From assembly GCA_004335835.1 (NCBI GenBank), contig RWJK01001188.1, positions 1 to 52,922 on the forward strand: a stretch of 52,922 nt of DNA, given 5' to 3'. Shown piece after piece: positions 21,668 to 34,381 of the stretch. How positions within the stretch are numbered: the stretch's first letter is position 1; each line of letters begins with the position of its first letter. Both the position numbers and the translations under genes were made by a program. The DNA is from Scenedesmus sp. ARA3. Its lineage: Eukaryota; Chlorophyta; Chlorophyceae; Sphaeropleales; Scenedesmaceae. The notes beneath the pieces were generated by a model. It was not told the DNA's origin. It saw only the letters and a program-made list of their open reading frames with translations, and searched no databases.

Positions 21668-23126
21668 TTCAGCCCCGGATCATTCAACTGTGACAATGGG
21701 GTCTGCGTGTGCCCTGCTGGCACCCAAGACTGCAACGGACTCTGCGTGGATGTGTCGAGCGACCTGGGAAACTGCGGACGCTGCGGCAACGTGAGTGCCA
21801 GCCTGAGCACCTGACCGCTGCCTGCAGCTCTGCAGTTTGGTTTGCAGTCGTGCAGGATCTTGGTCTGTCTCAAACCACGATGTTTGAGAACTACACCAGA
21901 TGCCTTGACATGGTTGTGATACCGCTGCCGCAGGTGTGCCCCTTCTCTCAACAATGCAGCAGCGGTGCCTGCCAGTGCCCCAAGCCTGCCAGCCAGACCT
22001 TCTGCGCAGGCCGCTGCGTCGACATACTCAGCAACAGCGCCAACTGCGGCAGCTGCAGCAACATCTGCAGGGCCAAACAAGCCTGCATTGCTGGCACATG
22101 CGTCTGCAGCCAGGGCCTCACTGACTGTGGCACATGTGTGGCAGTCAGCAGGGATCCCAACAACTGCGGCAGGTGCGGCAACCGCTGCAACCGCTCGCAG
22201 GTGTGCGAAGGCGGCGCCTGCAAGTGCCCTGACGGCCAGCTACTGTGCAACGGAGCCTGCACAGATGTGGCGAAGTCCATCCGGCACTGCGGCGCATGCA
22301 GCAACACCTGCCCCTTAGGTGAGCGGATGGGGCCTGAATTATGTGCACTACAGGTGATCCAGCAGGGTGGAGCTTGTGGTGACGTAGCATCCTGCACTGC
22401 TGAGAAGGGTAGCACGCCACTGTTAAAGCTGGCACTTCACATTGAGGCTCCAGCCCACCTGTGTGCACGACATGTGGGCATGCTGCGTGCTGGTCGGAAC
22501 GAGTGGCGTCGGCTAGCCTACTGCAGCACTGATCTAGCTGTAACAGTAGCCTGAGGCACTGGTTCTGCAGTCCCCGCCCACAGTTCCATGCGCGACAGTG
22601 CTTGAACACAACAGTGTTTTCTTGCATGTGCTGCTCGCAGGCAACCAGTGCATTGCTGGCAGGTGCACCTGCTCCTTCGGCTTGACGCGCTGCAACGGCA
22701 TCTGCACAGACACAGACTCGGTGAGCAGCATGCTGCACACACATCAGCAACAGCGGCGCTGTTTCCGTTGCGCACACCATTCTGACTAGAGCCAATCATT
22801 AGCAGTATACTCTGGCCACCTAGCACACGCCAACTACGCAACTTGCCTACACGCAGCTGCTGCTGCTCGACCAGTTCCCACCGTCTTCAAATGTTGTTTC
22901 CTCAGGCTTGGCTGTTGGCACGCTGGTTGCTGCTGTTTCGATGCTGCTGCCGCATGATGGCACCTGCTCAAGCTATGCCTGCTTGTTGCACTGTTTGCAA
23001 CTGCAGGATTACCTCAACTGCGGGCAGTGCGACAACTCCTGCCAAGGCCCTCAGATCTGCTCCAATGGCCGCTGTGTATGCCCACCTCTGCTCATCCAAA
23101 GTGGCAACCAATGTGTGCGCCCGTGA
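20204..23126 (+). CDS. Secreted cysteine-rich protein with ~8 STIG1-like repeats
   Basis: Nine exons: 20204-20289, 20473-20546, 20774-20828, 21013-21213, 21453-21482 (30 nt), 21673-21790, 21934-22318, 22641-22720 and 23007-23126; 382 aa. MRGLVLTACCCLALFAVSVSA is a clear signal peptide, so the protein is secreted or wall-bound. The mature part is about eight units with the pattern C..G.C.C..G...CNG.C.D....NCG.CGN.C, as in plant stigma-specific STIG1 proteins; examples are NCGACGNQC, NCGRCDNVC, NCGRCGNVC, NCGSCSNIC, NCGRCGNRC, HCGACSNTC and NCGQCDNSC. The cysteines must be disulfide-bonded. The second unit is altered (ACGKAVDGQC). The molecular role is unknown; extracellular matrix or cell recognition is a guess. 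An in-frame ATG at 20171 would add 11 residues ahead of the signal peptide. The 30 nt exon splits one repeat and is needed to keep the frame. Confidence 0.82.
21633..21665 (+). repeat. (CTG)11 tract before a STIG1-like acceptor
   Basis: Eleven CTG units end seven bases before the exon at 21673. Confidence 0.95.
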
Positions 23127-25134
23127 GCGGCTTTGCCCACTGGCAGCGCATGCCAACGGGCCGTCCGCATCTGTACGATCTGGCCTGATGCTCTGATTGC
23201 TACCACATTCTGTAGATCTGGTCTGATGCTCTGATTGCTACCACATTCTGTAGATCTGGCCTGATGCTCTGATTGCTTCAGGCAGGCAGGTGAAACAGGT
23301 GTCGTGCCCAGTGTATGTTACAGCCAGCCATTTCCCAGAGATAACATAGTTAGCAGTAAGTGCTTCATCGAAAGCACATGCAGCAGATTGGAACAGTATT
23401 TACACAAAGGTGATTGTGTGCCTGTGCTGAGTTAGCAGTTGATGCACAGGTGAACATGCTGTACATGGGCTGTGTTTACAAAGGAGGCAGGCTTCGCACC
23501 TCCAAGGGTTGGGCTGATTTGGGTTGAACCTGGGAATGGCTGTGCTGCTGCTCCAAGCTGGGGGTGTTGTGCTGCTCCTGCTGGCACCTGCTCAGGCTGT
23601 GGTTGAGCTCGTGCCCAGTCGCCAACACAGGCCTACTGCGACGAGGTTGATTGTGTTTATGTCCATCCTCGTCGCGTATCATGTGTGCTTATGTGCTGAT
23701 GCTGTTGACAAAGGTCATGCATGGCGATCTGATTTTCTTCCTTGTCAGTGGGCAAGTGGTGCGCCACCCTTGTGTGCATGCAGTGGTGTGCAGTTGGTGC
23801 TTCACAGCACTCGCACAGCACTGTCTGCATGCAAGGGTGGTGCCACAGCCCACCGCTTATGCTGTAGACCATCAAGCTCCGCCATCATGCCACACATCCT
23901 GTGCTAGCGATTGGCTTCCAGCTGCAGACATTCTTGCAGCAGAATGTGGTTCAGATTGGTGATCATTCTGTGTTGCTGACGTTGGTGACGGTATCTGTTC
24001 GAAAGTAGAGTTGCTGGCCCGCTGATTTCGGGCATCATGTGCATGTAGGCATGGCACACAAAAACACATGCCCTGTGCAGTGAGTGCATCAAAGGTACGG
24101 TTGGCAGATTTTCAGCATCGCACCGCCAGCCACGTGTGCCGTGTTCACCTCATTAGCGCAGTTATATGTGGCCCTCAGGAATTGCTGCTTTTCATCAAGC
24201 ACTGTCGTGTAGTGCCCAGTCGCTTTCCCATCGGCGCAATGTGTACAACTTGTTGCAGTGGACAAGCATCTTTTCTTGGCCAATGTTATTCAAGCATGTA
24301 TCAAGCATGCTTCCACGCTGCTTACACATCTCCCATGGTCTCACCTGGTCTATGCATATCTTTTGTTGTGCACCAACTCTGGCTGCGGCATGAACCAGCC
24401 TAGCGGCAACTGGCTTTGCCGCGACATCAGATGCTTGCAGTGCATCAGCTGCATCTGAGACAGTCCAGGAAGATTGTTGAGATGCGTTTCGTCAGCACGC
24501 ATTTGGACTTTGCAGGTTGTTGCACCAAAGTCCAGCCTGTGCAGAGCGCGCCACGGCAACGGTGGCAGCATGCCATGCATCCACGAGTATGACTTGCTGT
24601 AGGCTGGTCTTTTCCTGACTTGGTGTTGTCAGATGCACTTATTGATGTGCTTTCAGCATAACTTCGTTCATTGTGTGCCGTCATATGCAGCTGTTTGGCT
24701 GCAAGGCAGTGTTGGACATGCCTCTGTACTACAGAGTCTGTGGTGGTGGCCAGCCTCACCCGCATCACTGAATCAAATTTGATCTTGCTGTTTTTTATTT
24801 TAACGTTTCACTCAACTCTGCTTGTTGCGCACACCTTGACCCCACCCCTGCCTATGCCACGGGCATTACCTGAGCCCCAACAGGACAGAACAATTTCTTG
24901 CTCAGCCTCGCCACTTGGTTATCTGCAATCGCAGCATGTTTTTTGAACGCCGGCACGGAACTGAATATAACGTAAGCATTTCTCACGAACGAACAGTACA
25001 GCTGTTGCACTGCACCTAGACAGTTTTACGTGCGTACGTGCTGATCCGACCTGTTCGAGAGTGATTTCTGCACGTGATTGAAACTTGTACATAAATCAGT
25101 TGCAGTGGGAGCCCGCCCTCAAAGGCTCCACGCC
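23127..25134. other. Intergenic between STIG1-like gene and RPN6
   Basis: About 2 kb holding the 3' region of the STIG1-like gene and the RPN6 promoter. It includes a 38 bp tandem repeat (23177-23290). I see no splice-consistent exons or conserved motifs. The part after about 24770 is AT-richer, consistent with a promoter. Confidence 0.5.
23177..23290. repeat. 38 bp tandem repeat, three copies
   Basis: Copies start at 23177, 23215 and 23253 with the core gatctggcctgatgctctga. The first two are nearly identical over the full unit; the third diverges after about 25 bp. It lies just after the STIG1-like stop codon, probably in its 3' untranslated region. Confidence 0.9.
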
Positions 25135-28100
25135 ATGGCAGCAGCATCAGGCAGCAGTGAGGATTTGAAGGCAAAGGCCCAACAGCTGCACCAAACAGTG
25201 TTTGCTGACACAGCCTCAGACGCTGAGTCCGTAAAGCAGAAGGAGGAGGCCATCGGGCAGCTTTCAGACACGTATGTGAAGCTGCAGGATGCCAAGGCGC
25301 TCACACAGCTGCTGTCACAGCTGCGGCCGTTCTTTGCTGTCATCCCCAAGGCCAAAACAGCAAAGATCGTGCGCAACATCATAGATCAGATAGCAAAGAT
25401 CCCTAACTCGACAGATATACAGGTGCGCATGCAGCAGGTCAAGCTGCAGGGGCAACAGGAGCGTGTGGTGGTTGAGGCACAGCACAACTGGGGGTTGCGG
25501 TGGTGCTGTGAGTGCTATGATTTGCTGTGCCTGCTGATCACCCAATGATCACCCTGCGTGTGAGTTGCCTACAGCATACGTGCTGCATCAAGCCCCGTCC
25601 TTAGCACAGGCACGTGCGCAAGCTGCAACCCATCGTTGGAATGCAGCAGGCCACACCACTCCAGCAGCAGCACGCATGTACCTGTGTACCCCTGCAATCA
25701 TTTCCTACGATCCCTGTGCCCACATCTCTCCTGTCTGCTGTGCTTCTACTGTTGAACCCCCCTTCAACCCTTATGCAACCCCTTCTGCACATCGTGCTGC
25801 AAATCCTGCCCCTGCAGGTGGCTGTGTGCAAGGAGCAGGTGGACTGGGCCATTGCTGAGAAGCGCACCTTCCTGCGGCAGCGCATCCAGCTGCGCCTGGC
25901 CAGCCTGTACCTGGCCACGGCTGAGTACACAGAGTCACTCAATATTGTGGGCGCGTGAGTTTGTGTTTGAGCGCAGCATGCATAGTGCATTGTGCTTTGT
26001 TGCTGCTGGGGTTGCCGCTTGCAGCTGTAGCAGAGCAAGCAGTAGCTGCGCGTGCAGCAGCGCTGGAGAGCAGGGTTAGGAGAGCTGTGCGGTGCGGCGC
26101 TAGTGGTAACCGCCGTGGTTGTTGCAACACAGGGCAAGGAGTGTTTGCAGCTGTTTCTGGTGCCAAGATGCAGGGCACAGCAGGCACGGTTTGGTTGTTG
26201 GGCGCCTGACCATAATCTCCGCCGCCGCCGCTGCTGCTGCTGCTGGTGCTGCCACCAGGCTGCTGACTGAGGTGAAGAAGCTGGATGACAAGCTGCTGCT
26301 GGTGGACATCCACCTGCTGGAGAGCAGGGGTGAGGCCAGCAGCGGCCAGCACAAGCATGCCAGCAAGAAGCTGCACAGCCCAGCATGAGCACAGCATGGC
26401 ATGCAGCAAGCCAGCTAGCAAGCCGCGCAGCAATATGTGCTAAGCTGGGCGCTGGGAGGCAGCAGCAGCGTCGAGAGCAAGCTAGCGCGGCAGTGGCAGG
26501 GTGCTGCAGCTGTGCAAGCAGACGCTTGCTGGTGTTCAGCCAGGTTCCAGGGACCAGGGATAGCAGAGTGGAGCTGTGCTGCCAACTCTGCACTTCATGC
26601 TGTTGCTACTGTGGCTTCTGCTGCTGCTGCAGTGCACCACGCGCTGCGCAACCAGCCCAAGAGCAGGGCCTCGCTCACAGCAGCACGCACCGCAGCCAAC
26701 GCCATCTACGTGCCCATCTCACTGCAGGCTGAGGTACGGCCGGCAGCAGCACCTGCGCAGCAGCTGAGCGCGCCCCTCCGCATGATTCGTTCAACCTATG
26801 CAAGTGCTCATCAGCCTGTTCTGTACCTGCTTTCAGCACAACAACAGGTGCAAAAACTGGACACGTGTCTTCCACCGCAAACCATTGAGATATGCACTGC
26901 TGTGACCCCCTTTGTTTGCATTCATTGCATCCCTGCAGATCGACACGCAGAGCGGCATCCTGCATGCGGACGAGCGGGACTTCAAGACAGCCTACAGCTA
27001 CTTCTTCGAGGCCTTCGAGCAGTTCAGCGCGCTGGACGACCCCCAGGCTGTGGCTGTGCTCAAGTACATGCTGCTGTGCAAGGTCATGCTCAGCGAAGCA
27101 GGTGGGGCGGGGTGGGTGCAGTGTTCTTGCAGGGTGTGGGCTTTGGTGCTGCAATTGGTGGGGAGCGCATGAGCATTGTGTTGGGTTGTGCGGCAGCTGC
27201 ATCTAGATCTGCATCCGTTGCGCCGCTGGGCGTGCACATCAAAGCCGCTGCAGCATACTGCATGTACGCTGTGAAGCATGAGCTGACGCCGCTCGCTTCT
27301 GTTTTTGCGGCTGCTTGTGCCACGGCTGCGGTTGCACTGTGGCACGTGTGTCTACTGTGCCGCACGCACAGGTGACGTGCCTGCCATCATCAGCAGCAAG
27401 GCTGGGCTAAAGTATGTGGGGCGGGACGTGGACGCGATGCGCGCGGTGGCCAAGGCCTACCAGGACAGGAGCCTCAAGGAGTTCCAGGTGCGCAGGGCGC
27501 TGCTGCAGCTGCATTCATGTGCCAGTGCCAGTGCAACTGCTGCTGGCAGCAAAACTTTGAACATTGCAGGAGTTGTGCGATGGCGTTGGTGTTGTTGGAT
27601 GAGGCTGTAATGAAGCAGAGAACACCCTGTGGCAGTGCGGGATGCAGGCCCACCAACAGGCCTCCCAGCTGTTGCTCATGCATTGCTGCTTGTTGTTTGA
27701 CGTGCACTGCTGCTGCTGCTGCTGCTGGTGCTGCTGGTGTTGCTGCTGCAGGGTGTGCTGGACAGCTATAAGGAGCAGCTGGTGGGTGACGCCATCATCC
27801 ACACACACCTCACAGCACTGTACGGTGAGTGAGCGGCTGGGCAAGGAATGCGGGCGGCTGCCTTTGAGCCTGGCGTACTCGCAGCACTTGGGCACTGGCA
27901 GCTGTGCATGCTGTGCTTACTGGATAAACATGCAGCAGGCCTTGCTGCCTGCAGAACAGGCAGCAGGCCTGCATCTTGCATGGTCCAAAGCAGCAGCCAC
28001 GGTAGCCAAGCTTCTGACAGCTGCAAGCGCTATCTAACTTGAGCCGCGGCCTGTGCCCCCCACACTGCATGACTGTGTGTAACTTCTGTCTGCTGAAACA

Positions 28101-29019
28101 CGTTGGGCAATCGTATCCACACTGCACCATATCTTGCGCCACCCTGCAGGTACGCTGCTGGAGCAGAACCTGGTGCGCCTGATCGAGCCCTTCAGCCGTG
28201 TGGAGATCGGCCACATCGCCAGCCTCATTGACCTGCCGCTGGCCACTGTGGAGCAGAAGCTGAGCCAGGTGGGTGATGAAGCACACGGGAGCACTTTGAG
28301 AAACATGCATTGGCAGTTATATCTTTCTTGAACCCAGTAAAGCCATAGGAATGACGCCATCGGCCTGCGCCCCACTGGAGCAGTGCATTGCCGCTGACAG
28401 GTGCAGGCGGAGCGTTGGAGCGCTGTTACGGAGGTGTACCAGCATGCATTGCCACGGGCTAGCAGCTTGCAGCATGTTCACACAGAGTTTGCTTATAGCA
28501 TGTAAGCATGGAAGTATCCTGAGTACGTGGCAATTTGCACAGCAACTATCAAGAAAGGCCGCATGTTTTTTTATATTTGCTGTGCAAATTTGGATGGCAT
28601 CGGGTGTGTGTACACTGATTGTGTGTGTAGAGGCAGCTTTGTACGCGCCCACCACCCAGCAGCAGGTGTCGGCGGTGGTAGTCCTGCGCGCTTCTCCTCG
28701 GGTGCACTCCACGTCTGAAACTACCGCAGGTACGACTCCTTACTGCTACGCGCTGGCTTTTTGCGCAACTTTTCTTCCACTGTCCACTCTTGGACCCTCA
28801 ACGCCGCGTGCCGCTGCTGCTGCTGCTGCTGCTGCCACACAGATGATCCTGGACAAGAAGTTTGCGGGCACACTGGACCAGGGCGCGGGCTGCCTGGAGG
28901 TGTTCGCGGAGCCGCCTGCAGCAGGCATGTACGGCGACGCACTGGACATCATGGACACACTCGGCAGCGTCGTTGACACGCTGTGGGCGCGCTCGCAGAA
29001 CGTGGTGGCGGCGGTGTAG
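25135..29019 (+). CDS. RPN6: 26S proteasome regulatory subunit RPN6 (PSMD11)
   Basis: Lid subunit of the 19S regulatory particle; it braces the lid against the 20S core and base ATPases. Nine exons encode 414 aa, close to the usual ~420: 25135-25422, 25818-25954, 26259-26329, 26633-26733, 26939-27101, 27372-27487, 27752-27824, 28150-28268 and 28843-29019. Family blocks seen in order: [68 protein letters not shown], the block [20 protein letters not shown] with its flanks, [33 protein letters not shown], then the C-terminal PCI domain ([58 protein letters not shown]). The start ATG at 25135 is the first in frame. A TGTAA at 29207-29211 is a likely poly(A) signal. Confidence 0.95.
26231..26245 (+). 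repeat. (CTG)5 tract before RPN6 exon 3
   Basis: Follows a short CCG run and precedes the acceptor at 26257-26258. Confidence 0.85.
27707..27727 (+). repeat. (CTG)7 tract upstream of RPN6 exon 7
   Basis: Seven CTG units followed by imperfect CTG/GTG triplets up to the acceptor at 27750-27751. Confidence 0.9.
28814..28834 (+). repeat. (CTG)7 tract before RPN6 exon 9
   Basis: Ends eight bases before the last RPN6 exon. Confidence 0.95.
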
Positions 29020-31214
29020 AGCAGCTGCGGTGTGCTTGGCGGCTGTGCGCGTGCGTATCGTGTGTGCTGGGCTTGGCACGAGTTGCTGGCTGCTGCGTGG
29101 CATATGTTGCTGTGTCAGGGGGGCCATTCACATGCAGGGGTTGCGTGGTGATGCGACTGACGGTGTGGACGCGCGCTCTGACGAAGCGGCGGACTCCGGA
29201 GCTGCTTGTAAGTTGCAGGTGGCAGCAGCAGCAGTTGCGTGAGCAGTTCAGGGCACATTGAATATTGTTGATGTGGGGTTGGCCATGGCTGGGCCGCAGT
29301 GGCGCGGCTGCAGCTGCACCTGACAGCAAACTCGATGTTAACAGCGGAATAGCCAGGGCCTGCACATTGAGGCATTTGGCGACATGTGGAGTTATCTGCA
29401 TGGAGCGTCGCTGCGTGCAAGGTGCTGCGTCTGTGGTGCTGTTGTATGATGGCGGATTGCTGCCTGCAAGTCTTGGGCAAAGACCCTGTGCAGCTCCTGC
29501 ACAGCTACGTGCTGCTGCACGCCAGTCTGCTCATGCTGCGCTGCGACGTGTTGGTTTGCAGTGGTGCGCACAGCTTGCCAAGTGCCAGCCATGCAAGCAT
29601 CAGCTGTTCCGCCACTCAAGCTGCGGCCACGCTTGCAACTGCATGCTGCATTCTGGTTTACTGCGATGCTCACAAGCTGTTTGTACTGTCGATGTAACGA
29701 GCCGCTCGGTGTTTCAGTGGAGTGCGAATGAACTTCTCCCGAACTCGGCAGCTAGATCCAGATCTGCATGCAGACTGATACATTGCACTGCCAGTGCTTG
29801 TCACAGTCGCTGTAAGCCGCACTGACAGTGCAGTGGCAACCACAGCAGCGCACTACACCCAGCGCAGCCTTTATACAGACACCAGGTCACCAGGTCACTG
29901 TCCTGCGCTCAGGGACCAGGCTTGGCAATGTCAGGTCTGCAGGACAGCAACAGCTGCCGTTGCTGACGGCCAGTAACCGCAGCGCTGCGTTGAGCGCAGG
30001 AGCATGCAAGCGCACACTGCAACAGACAATGGAGGTGCCCATCGCTCTGTGGGCCTGAATTCGCACTGCGCATCGCAAGTCTGTTATCTCAGATGGTTAC
30101 CACGCCATTACAAGGCCAATCAACAGGCCAGGTAGGCAATGCAGCAGTGCAGCACCACATATTGTGTGTGCAATCAGACACAATATGCCGACAACATTCA
30201 ACAGCCTGTCAACTTCAGTGCAGCTGCTGCAACAGCACGGCAGAGCCTGCTGTGTGCACACAGTGCTGAGCCATGCTGACGCTAGGGACACACCACACAA
30301 CAAAGCACCCCGTGTTGCATTCAGCCACGCCTGCATAGCACCCCTCACAGTTCAGCCATTATGGTTGTACGGCTCCATGCATGCACCCAAAAAAGGAGAG
30401 CCTCTTGCCAGAGAACAGCCTGGAGCTCTTTACAGCAGTTTCCACAGGTGCCAGGGCAACACACTCCATAAGACGCGGAACCTTTGCCGCACACAAAGCA
30501 CAGGCATCGCTATTGTGGGGCGCGATGCAGTCGATCCAGCAATGCTCGGCGAGTATTGCAGCGCCATCGACGCATGATTGAGACACACATTTGTTGTGAT
30601 CTGGCGGCCCATGCAAATCCTGCCAACCCGCTTCGGCAGTCACCAACTAGACTGACCTCTGCAACAAAAAAGAAAACCTGTCAAGGGTGTTGAAATCATG
30701 TTTCTGCAGTGCTGGCCACTGACGCACCTTGTCCCGTCATATGTGTGTGTCCTTGCGCATGCAAATCTCAGCGCCCACAACATCATCACATACTGGACTC
30801 AAATGTAGGTTTATATCAACAGTATAGCAAAATGTAGTAACAGTAGCATAGTACTAGTGTTGATTGTAAGCCTGCTGTTGCCGCCGCACGCCATTATGAA
30901 TGATTTCTTACTCAGGAAGCATGCATAACTCAACTCGTCGTACAGCGCATCACAGCCCTGCTTACCCAGCAGAGGAACATCCATGCACACTCCGTCACTG
31001 CCTACTTACTTCATCATCAGCGCGTGCAGCCATGTCTAATGCATCTGCGCAGCCCAGAGCACCCACGGACATCGGCCGCATATCAAGCAGCATGCCACCA
31101 TGACTGACACCACCATGATTCAGCGACACTTCAAGCAGCTCTGCTCGTTGTGCCACAAGGGGCCCGCCGAAGGCACAGGTGGATCACAAGCAGTTGAAAC
31201 CAGAAAGGCCTCGC
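29020..31214. other. Convergent 3' regions of RPN6 and the lipase gene
   Basis: 2.2 kb with no supported gene. It contains the likely RPN6 poly(A) motif near 29207 and a perfect 10 bp inverted repeat at 30158-30187. The stretch at about 30700-30900 is AT-rich. Open readings here are short and carry no recognisable motif. Confidence 0.5.
30158..30187. repeat. Perfect 10 bp inverted repeat
   Basis: catattgtgt at 30158-30167 and its complement at 30178-30187 are separated by ten bases. It could be a small RNA stem in a 3' region or chance. Confidence 0.7.
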
Positions 31215-34200
31215 TCAGAAGGTGCCTGGGCTGAAGCGGTAGAGCAGCTCCACCAGCTCCTTCTTGTACTGCGCGTTCCTGTCCCACACAAAGTCCATGT
31301 GTGCCAGCTGAAAAGGTGCAGCAGATTGGGAAGCAGATAGTTGGCAGCAGCGGGATCAGCAGGGGCAGCAGCAACAGCAGCACGCAACAGCAGGTAGGTG
31401 CTGGTCAGATAGTCAGCTGGCAGGAAACTCAGAGCGCAACAGCAGCATCTAGCAGCCACACTGCGGCAAATCAAAGCTGAACGCTGCATCAAGCAGCAGG
31501 CATCACAACTCTCTGTCAACAGCTGCCACCTTGTGCACTGACACCTCCATGCAAGCTGTGAGTCTCTGCTGACGTTATTGTCTGCTGTGAGCTGCAGCGC
31601 AGGCGTCGTATTAGCTGCATGCCAGCCTTACCCTGTCAAACATGTACTGCGCCACGACCACGTTTGGCTTCAGCCGCCGCTGCTGCTCTGCCACATCCTC
31701 TGGGGTGGACATGATGTCAATGCTGCCTGCAAGCAGCAGAGACAGCAGAGGACCTTGACAGGACGGAAGGCTACCCGGGCATGCTTGCAATGAGGGAATC
31801 TCTCTTTCAGGCGCTGGAGACTGCTGCTCAAACATACCCTGCAGCCTAGACACACGCATGTGCTGCACGATCCTTCTTGATGCTGTTGCTCTTGCCCATG
31901 CATGCAGAATGCACACAGTTGTGCGCACTGCACTGTTCCTCAGCATGTCTGCTGATGCGCAACATATATACCTGCCTCTGCTACCAGCAAGAAACTATTA
32001 ACGTCAATGCTGCCCACAGCCGCACCCACCTAGGAAGAAGGCCTGCGGGGCAGTTATCTTCCCCAGGTCGTACTCTGGCGGTGTCTCTTTGCCATAGACT
32101 GCCATGTTGCAGCTCTCGTGGAAACTGCGCGGGAAGTTTGCGCCCAGCAGCAGATTGGTGCAGTCATTGCCGTAGCTGTACTTCTGCAGGCGCAGCTTGC
32201 CGTCCGTTGCCATCTGCAGGGCAGGAGCAAGTTCAGGATGGAAGTAGCAGCAGCACATGCGGGTCAGCCTAGTGTGCAGGCATGATGTGGAATGACATGC
32301 TCGGGTGGTGCAGCAGTGCAGCAGGTGGTGCTTGGCCTCAACTACTCATCCTGCGCCTGCTGCACAGCAGGATGGTCTGGACACACGAGTTGTATGGGCG
32401 GACCTATCACCAGACATAACTCTTGGAGCTGGCACTCTAAAACCCCTGCTTGCAAAGCTTAAGCAGCTACAAGAGCAGCATTGACCACCCTGCTCAACAA
32501 TATACAATTATCACCTGTGCCCAGTGCTCCAGGTTCCTGCTGGCTACTGTGCTTGGCCATGTGCGTGCAATCAGGATGAAGTCGGCAGTGGGCACATTGA
32601 CCGAGGGCCCGTAGAACATGCCATTCATCTGCTGCATGCACCACTCATTGAAGGTGTGGTTGTACTCGCAGAAAGGCACCACAAAGGGCGCAATGTCGCG
32701 GTGCGCGATGAACTCCCCTAGCGGAGCATTCTTCAGCCACTGCAGGCGGCAGCAGCAAGCAGAGTGGTCAAACAGAGGGCTTCTGTCAGCGTTCTGCGCA
32801 AAAGGCTGGAGACTCCATACAAGCATGAGAAGCACGATGCAAGCTGTTGATGCATGTTGCACCAGCTCCCTCGCATAGTCAGCACTGCTGGCTGCATCAA
32901 CAGCACCGTACAGGCCAAGCGTCTCTGCTGACATCATTCACTGCCCCAGCCGCCAGAACTACAGGCACCCACCTGGTCAGACTTGACGATTGGCTGTGCC
33001 TTCAAAAAGGGAGCCCTGATGTACTCAATGAAGCCCACAGGGCCCACATGCACCACCACACTGATCTTGTCATTGTATGCTTCTTTCTCAGACAGCAGCA
33101 TGTAAGCCAGCGTGCAGCCCTGCGAGTGGCCGACATATGCTAGCTTTGAGGCACCAGTGGTCTTCAGCGCGTAGTCAATTTGCGCAGGCAGGTCAACCAG
33201 AGCCAGCTCATCTATGGAGAAGCGCCAGTAGCGCTGGCCCCACTGGTTCAGCAGAACATGGCCCCTGCTGTAAGTGTTGCCGCGCGTGTTGGACATCCAC
33301 ACGTCAAAGCCTGCGGCGCCGAAGGTGTGAGAGCAGCAGCACAATGTTCTTAGGAGGTGCGTGGTGGATGCGTAAGTGACAAGTGTCCTAAAAATGCATG
33401 GGCTAGCAGGCAGCTGCTACAGCTGCCGTACCATGCCGCATGGCGGTGCGGCACTGCAGCTGCCATCCTTCTACATACTTGCATCACCGGCATTGTGTGC
33501 ACTGCACCACCTGCACTGCGCTGCACCACCTCAGCAATACACGAGCTGCTGTAGCCCACTGAGTGCGACATGGCATGTCAGCCGGGCGCTCACCTGCATC
33601 TGCTAGGATGTATGCCATGCTCTCGTTTGCGTTCAGCAGCACGAAGCTGTTGCTGGAGAGAGTGACTCCGTGCTGCAGCAGCACCACCGGTTTGTTGCCT
33701 TTGCCAGTGTTCCTGTACTTCCCGTGTGGGATGCGGTACATGTTGAGGATGTAACCATCCCGTGTGATGACCTTGTGGTTCTCTAGCGGGTAGCCTGCAG
33801 CCTCCACAAAGTCTGCGCAGCAGCAAACGCCGCGTTGCGTTGTGAGGATAATCAGCCCCTTGCAGCAGCGCTCCAACAACAATGAATGACAGCATTTCAG
33901 GTAGCAGGCTGCTGCGGCACTACCTCACCCCTTTGTGTAAATCTACGGGTACATGACTGACAGGTGAGCCCTTTTCCACCTGCTGCTGCAGCACCTCAAG
34001 CCTACCTTCCATCTTGGCAGCAATCATCCAACTGAAGACATCAATGGAGGGTTGATCCTTCGATCCCATCAAGGGCACGACCGGCACCTCCACGCCCTTT
34101 GGTGCTTGGAAACCGGCCACACCAGGTGGCAAGCCAAAGTCCTCTTTGTCCTGAAGCTTCCGCTGAGCACCCCTAAGGCCTGACTCAGCCTGCAGCTGCT

Positions 34201-34381
34201 GCAGCAGCGCCTGCTGCTCTGCTGTCATGTCACCTCCGAGGCCATTTAACCCCAGCATACTGCGTGAAATACCGCTTATTCTATCACTGTTTTCCGTATA
34301 CTGAAGCTGCGCTGCATGCATTCCACTGGCAGCCAGCAGCACAGCCACGGCGAGCCAGCACGAGAGGTGCCTGACGATCAT
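31215..34381 (-). CDS. Acid lipase / gastric lipase family hydrolase, secreted
   Basis: Alpha/beta-hydrolase of the lysosomal acid/gastric lipase family, expected to hydrolyse acylglycerol or steryl esters in a vacuole or outside the cell. Seven exons, 509 aa: 34006-34381, 33594-33812, 32973-33310, 32515-32739, 32030-32213, 31632-31726 and 31215-31307. The N-terminus MIVRHLSCWLAVAVLLAASG is a signal peptide, followed by a ~100 aa region I do not recognise. The AB-hydrolase-associated segment reads FVEAAGYPLENHKVITRDGY, and the oxyanion region LLQHGV. GFDVWMSNTRGNTYSRGH, the nucleophile elbow GHSQG (Ser261), a probable Asp451 in GGSIDIMSTPEDV and His482 in LAHMDFVWD complete a triad. Exon 1 uses the donor at 34005, which restores the frame into FVEAAGYP; the stronger-looking GTGAGG at 33928 does not. 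It is larger than animal lipases (~400 aa) because of the N-terminal insert. Confidence 0.9.

Noticed and set aside
23177..23290. Possible CRISPR array
   Set aside because: The units are contiguous 38 bp tandem copies without spacers, in a eukaryotic 3' region.
25078..25134. N-terminal extension of RPN6
   Set aside because: The upstream reading begins at TTG, not ATG, and the added residues do not resemble RPN6; ATG at 25135 gives the family length.
29265..29825. 186-codon plus-strand reading downstream of RPN6
   Set aside because: Cys/Ala/His-rich composition follows from CTG/GCA triplets; no motif, and it lies in the RPN6 3' region.
33929..34381. Longer first lipase exon ending at the GTGAGG donor at 33928
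   Set aside because: It leaves phase 0 and breaks the frame into FVEAAGYP; the donor GTAGGC after 34006 leaves phase 1 and restores the conserved segment.
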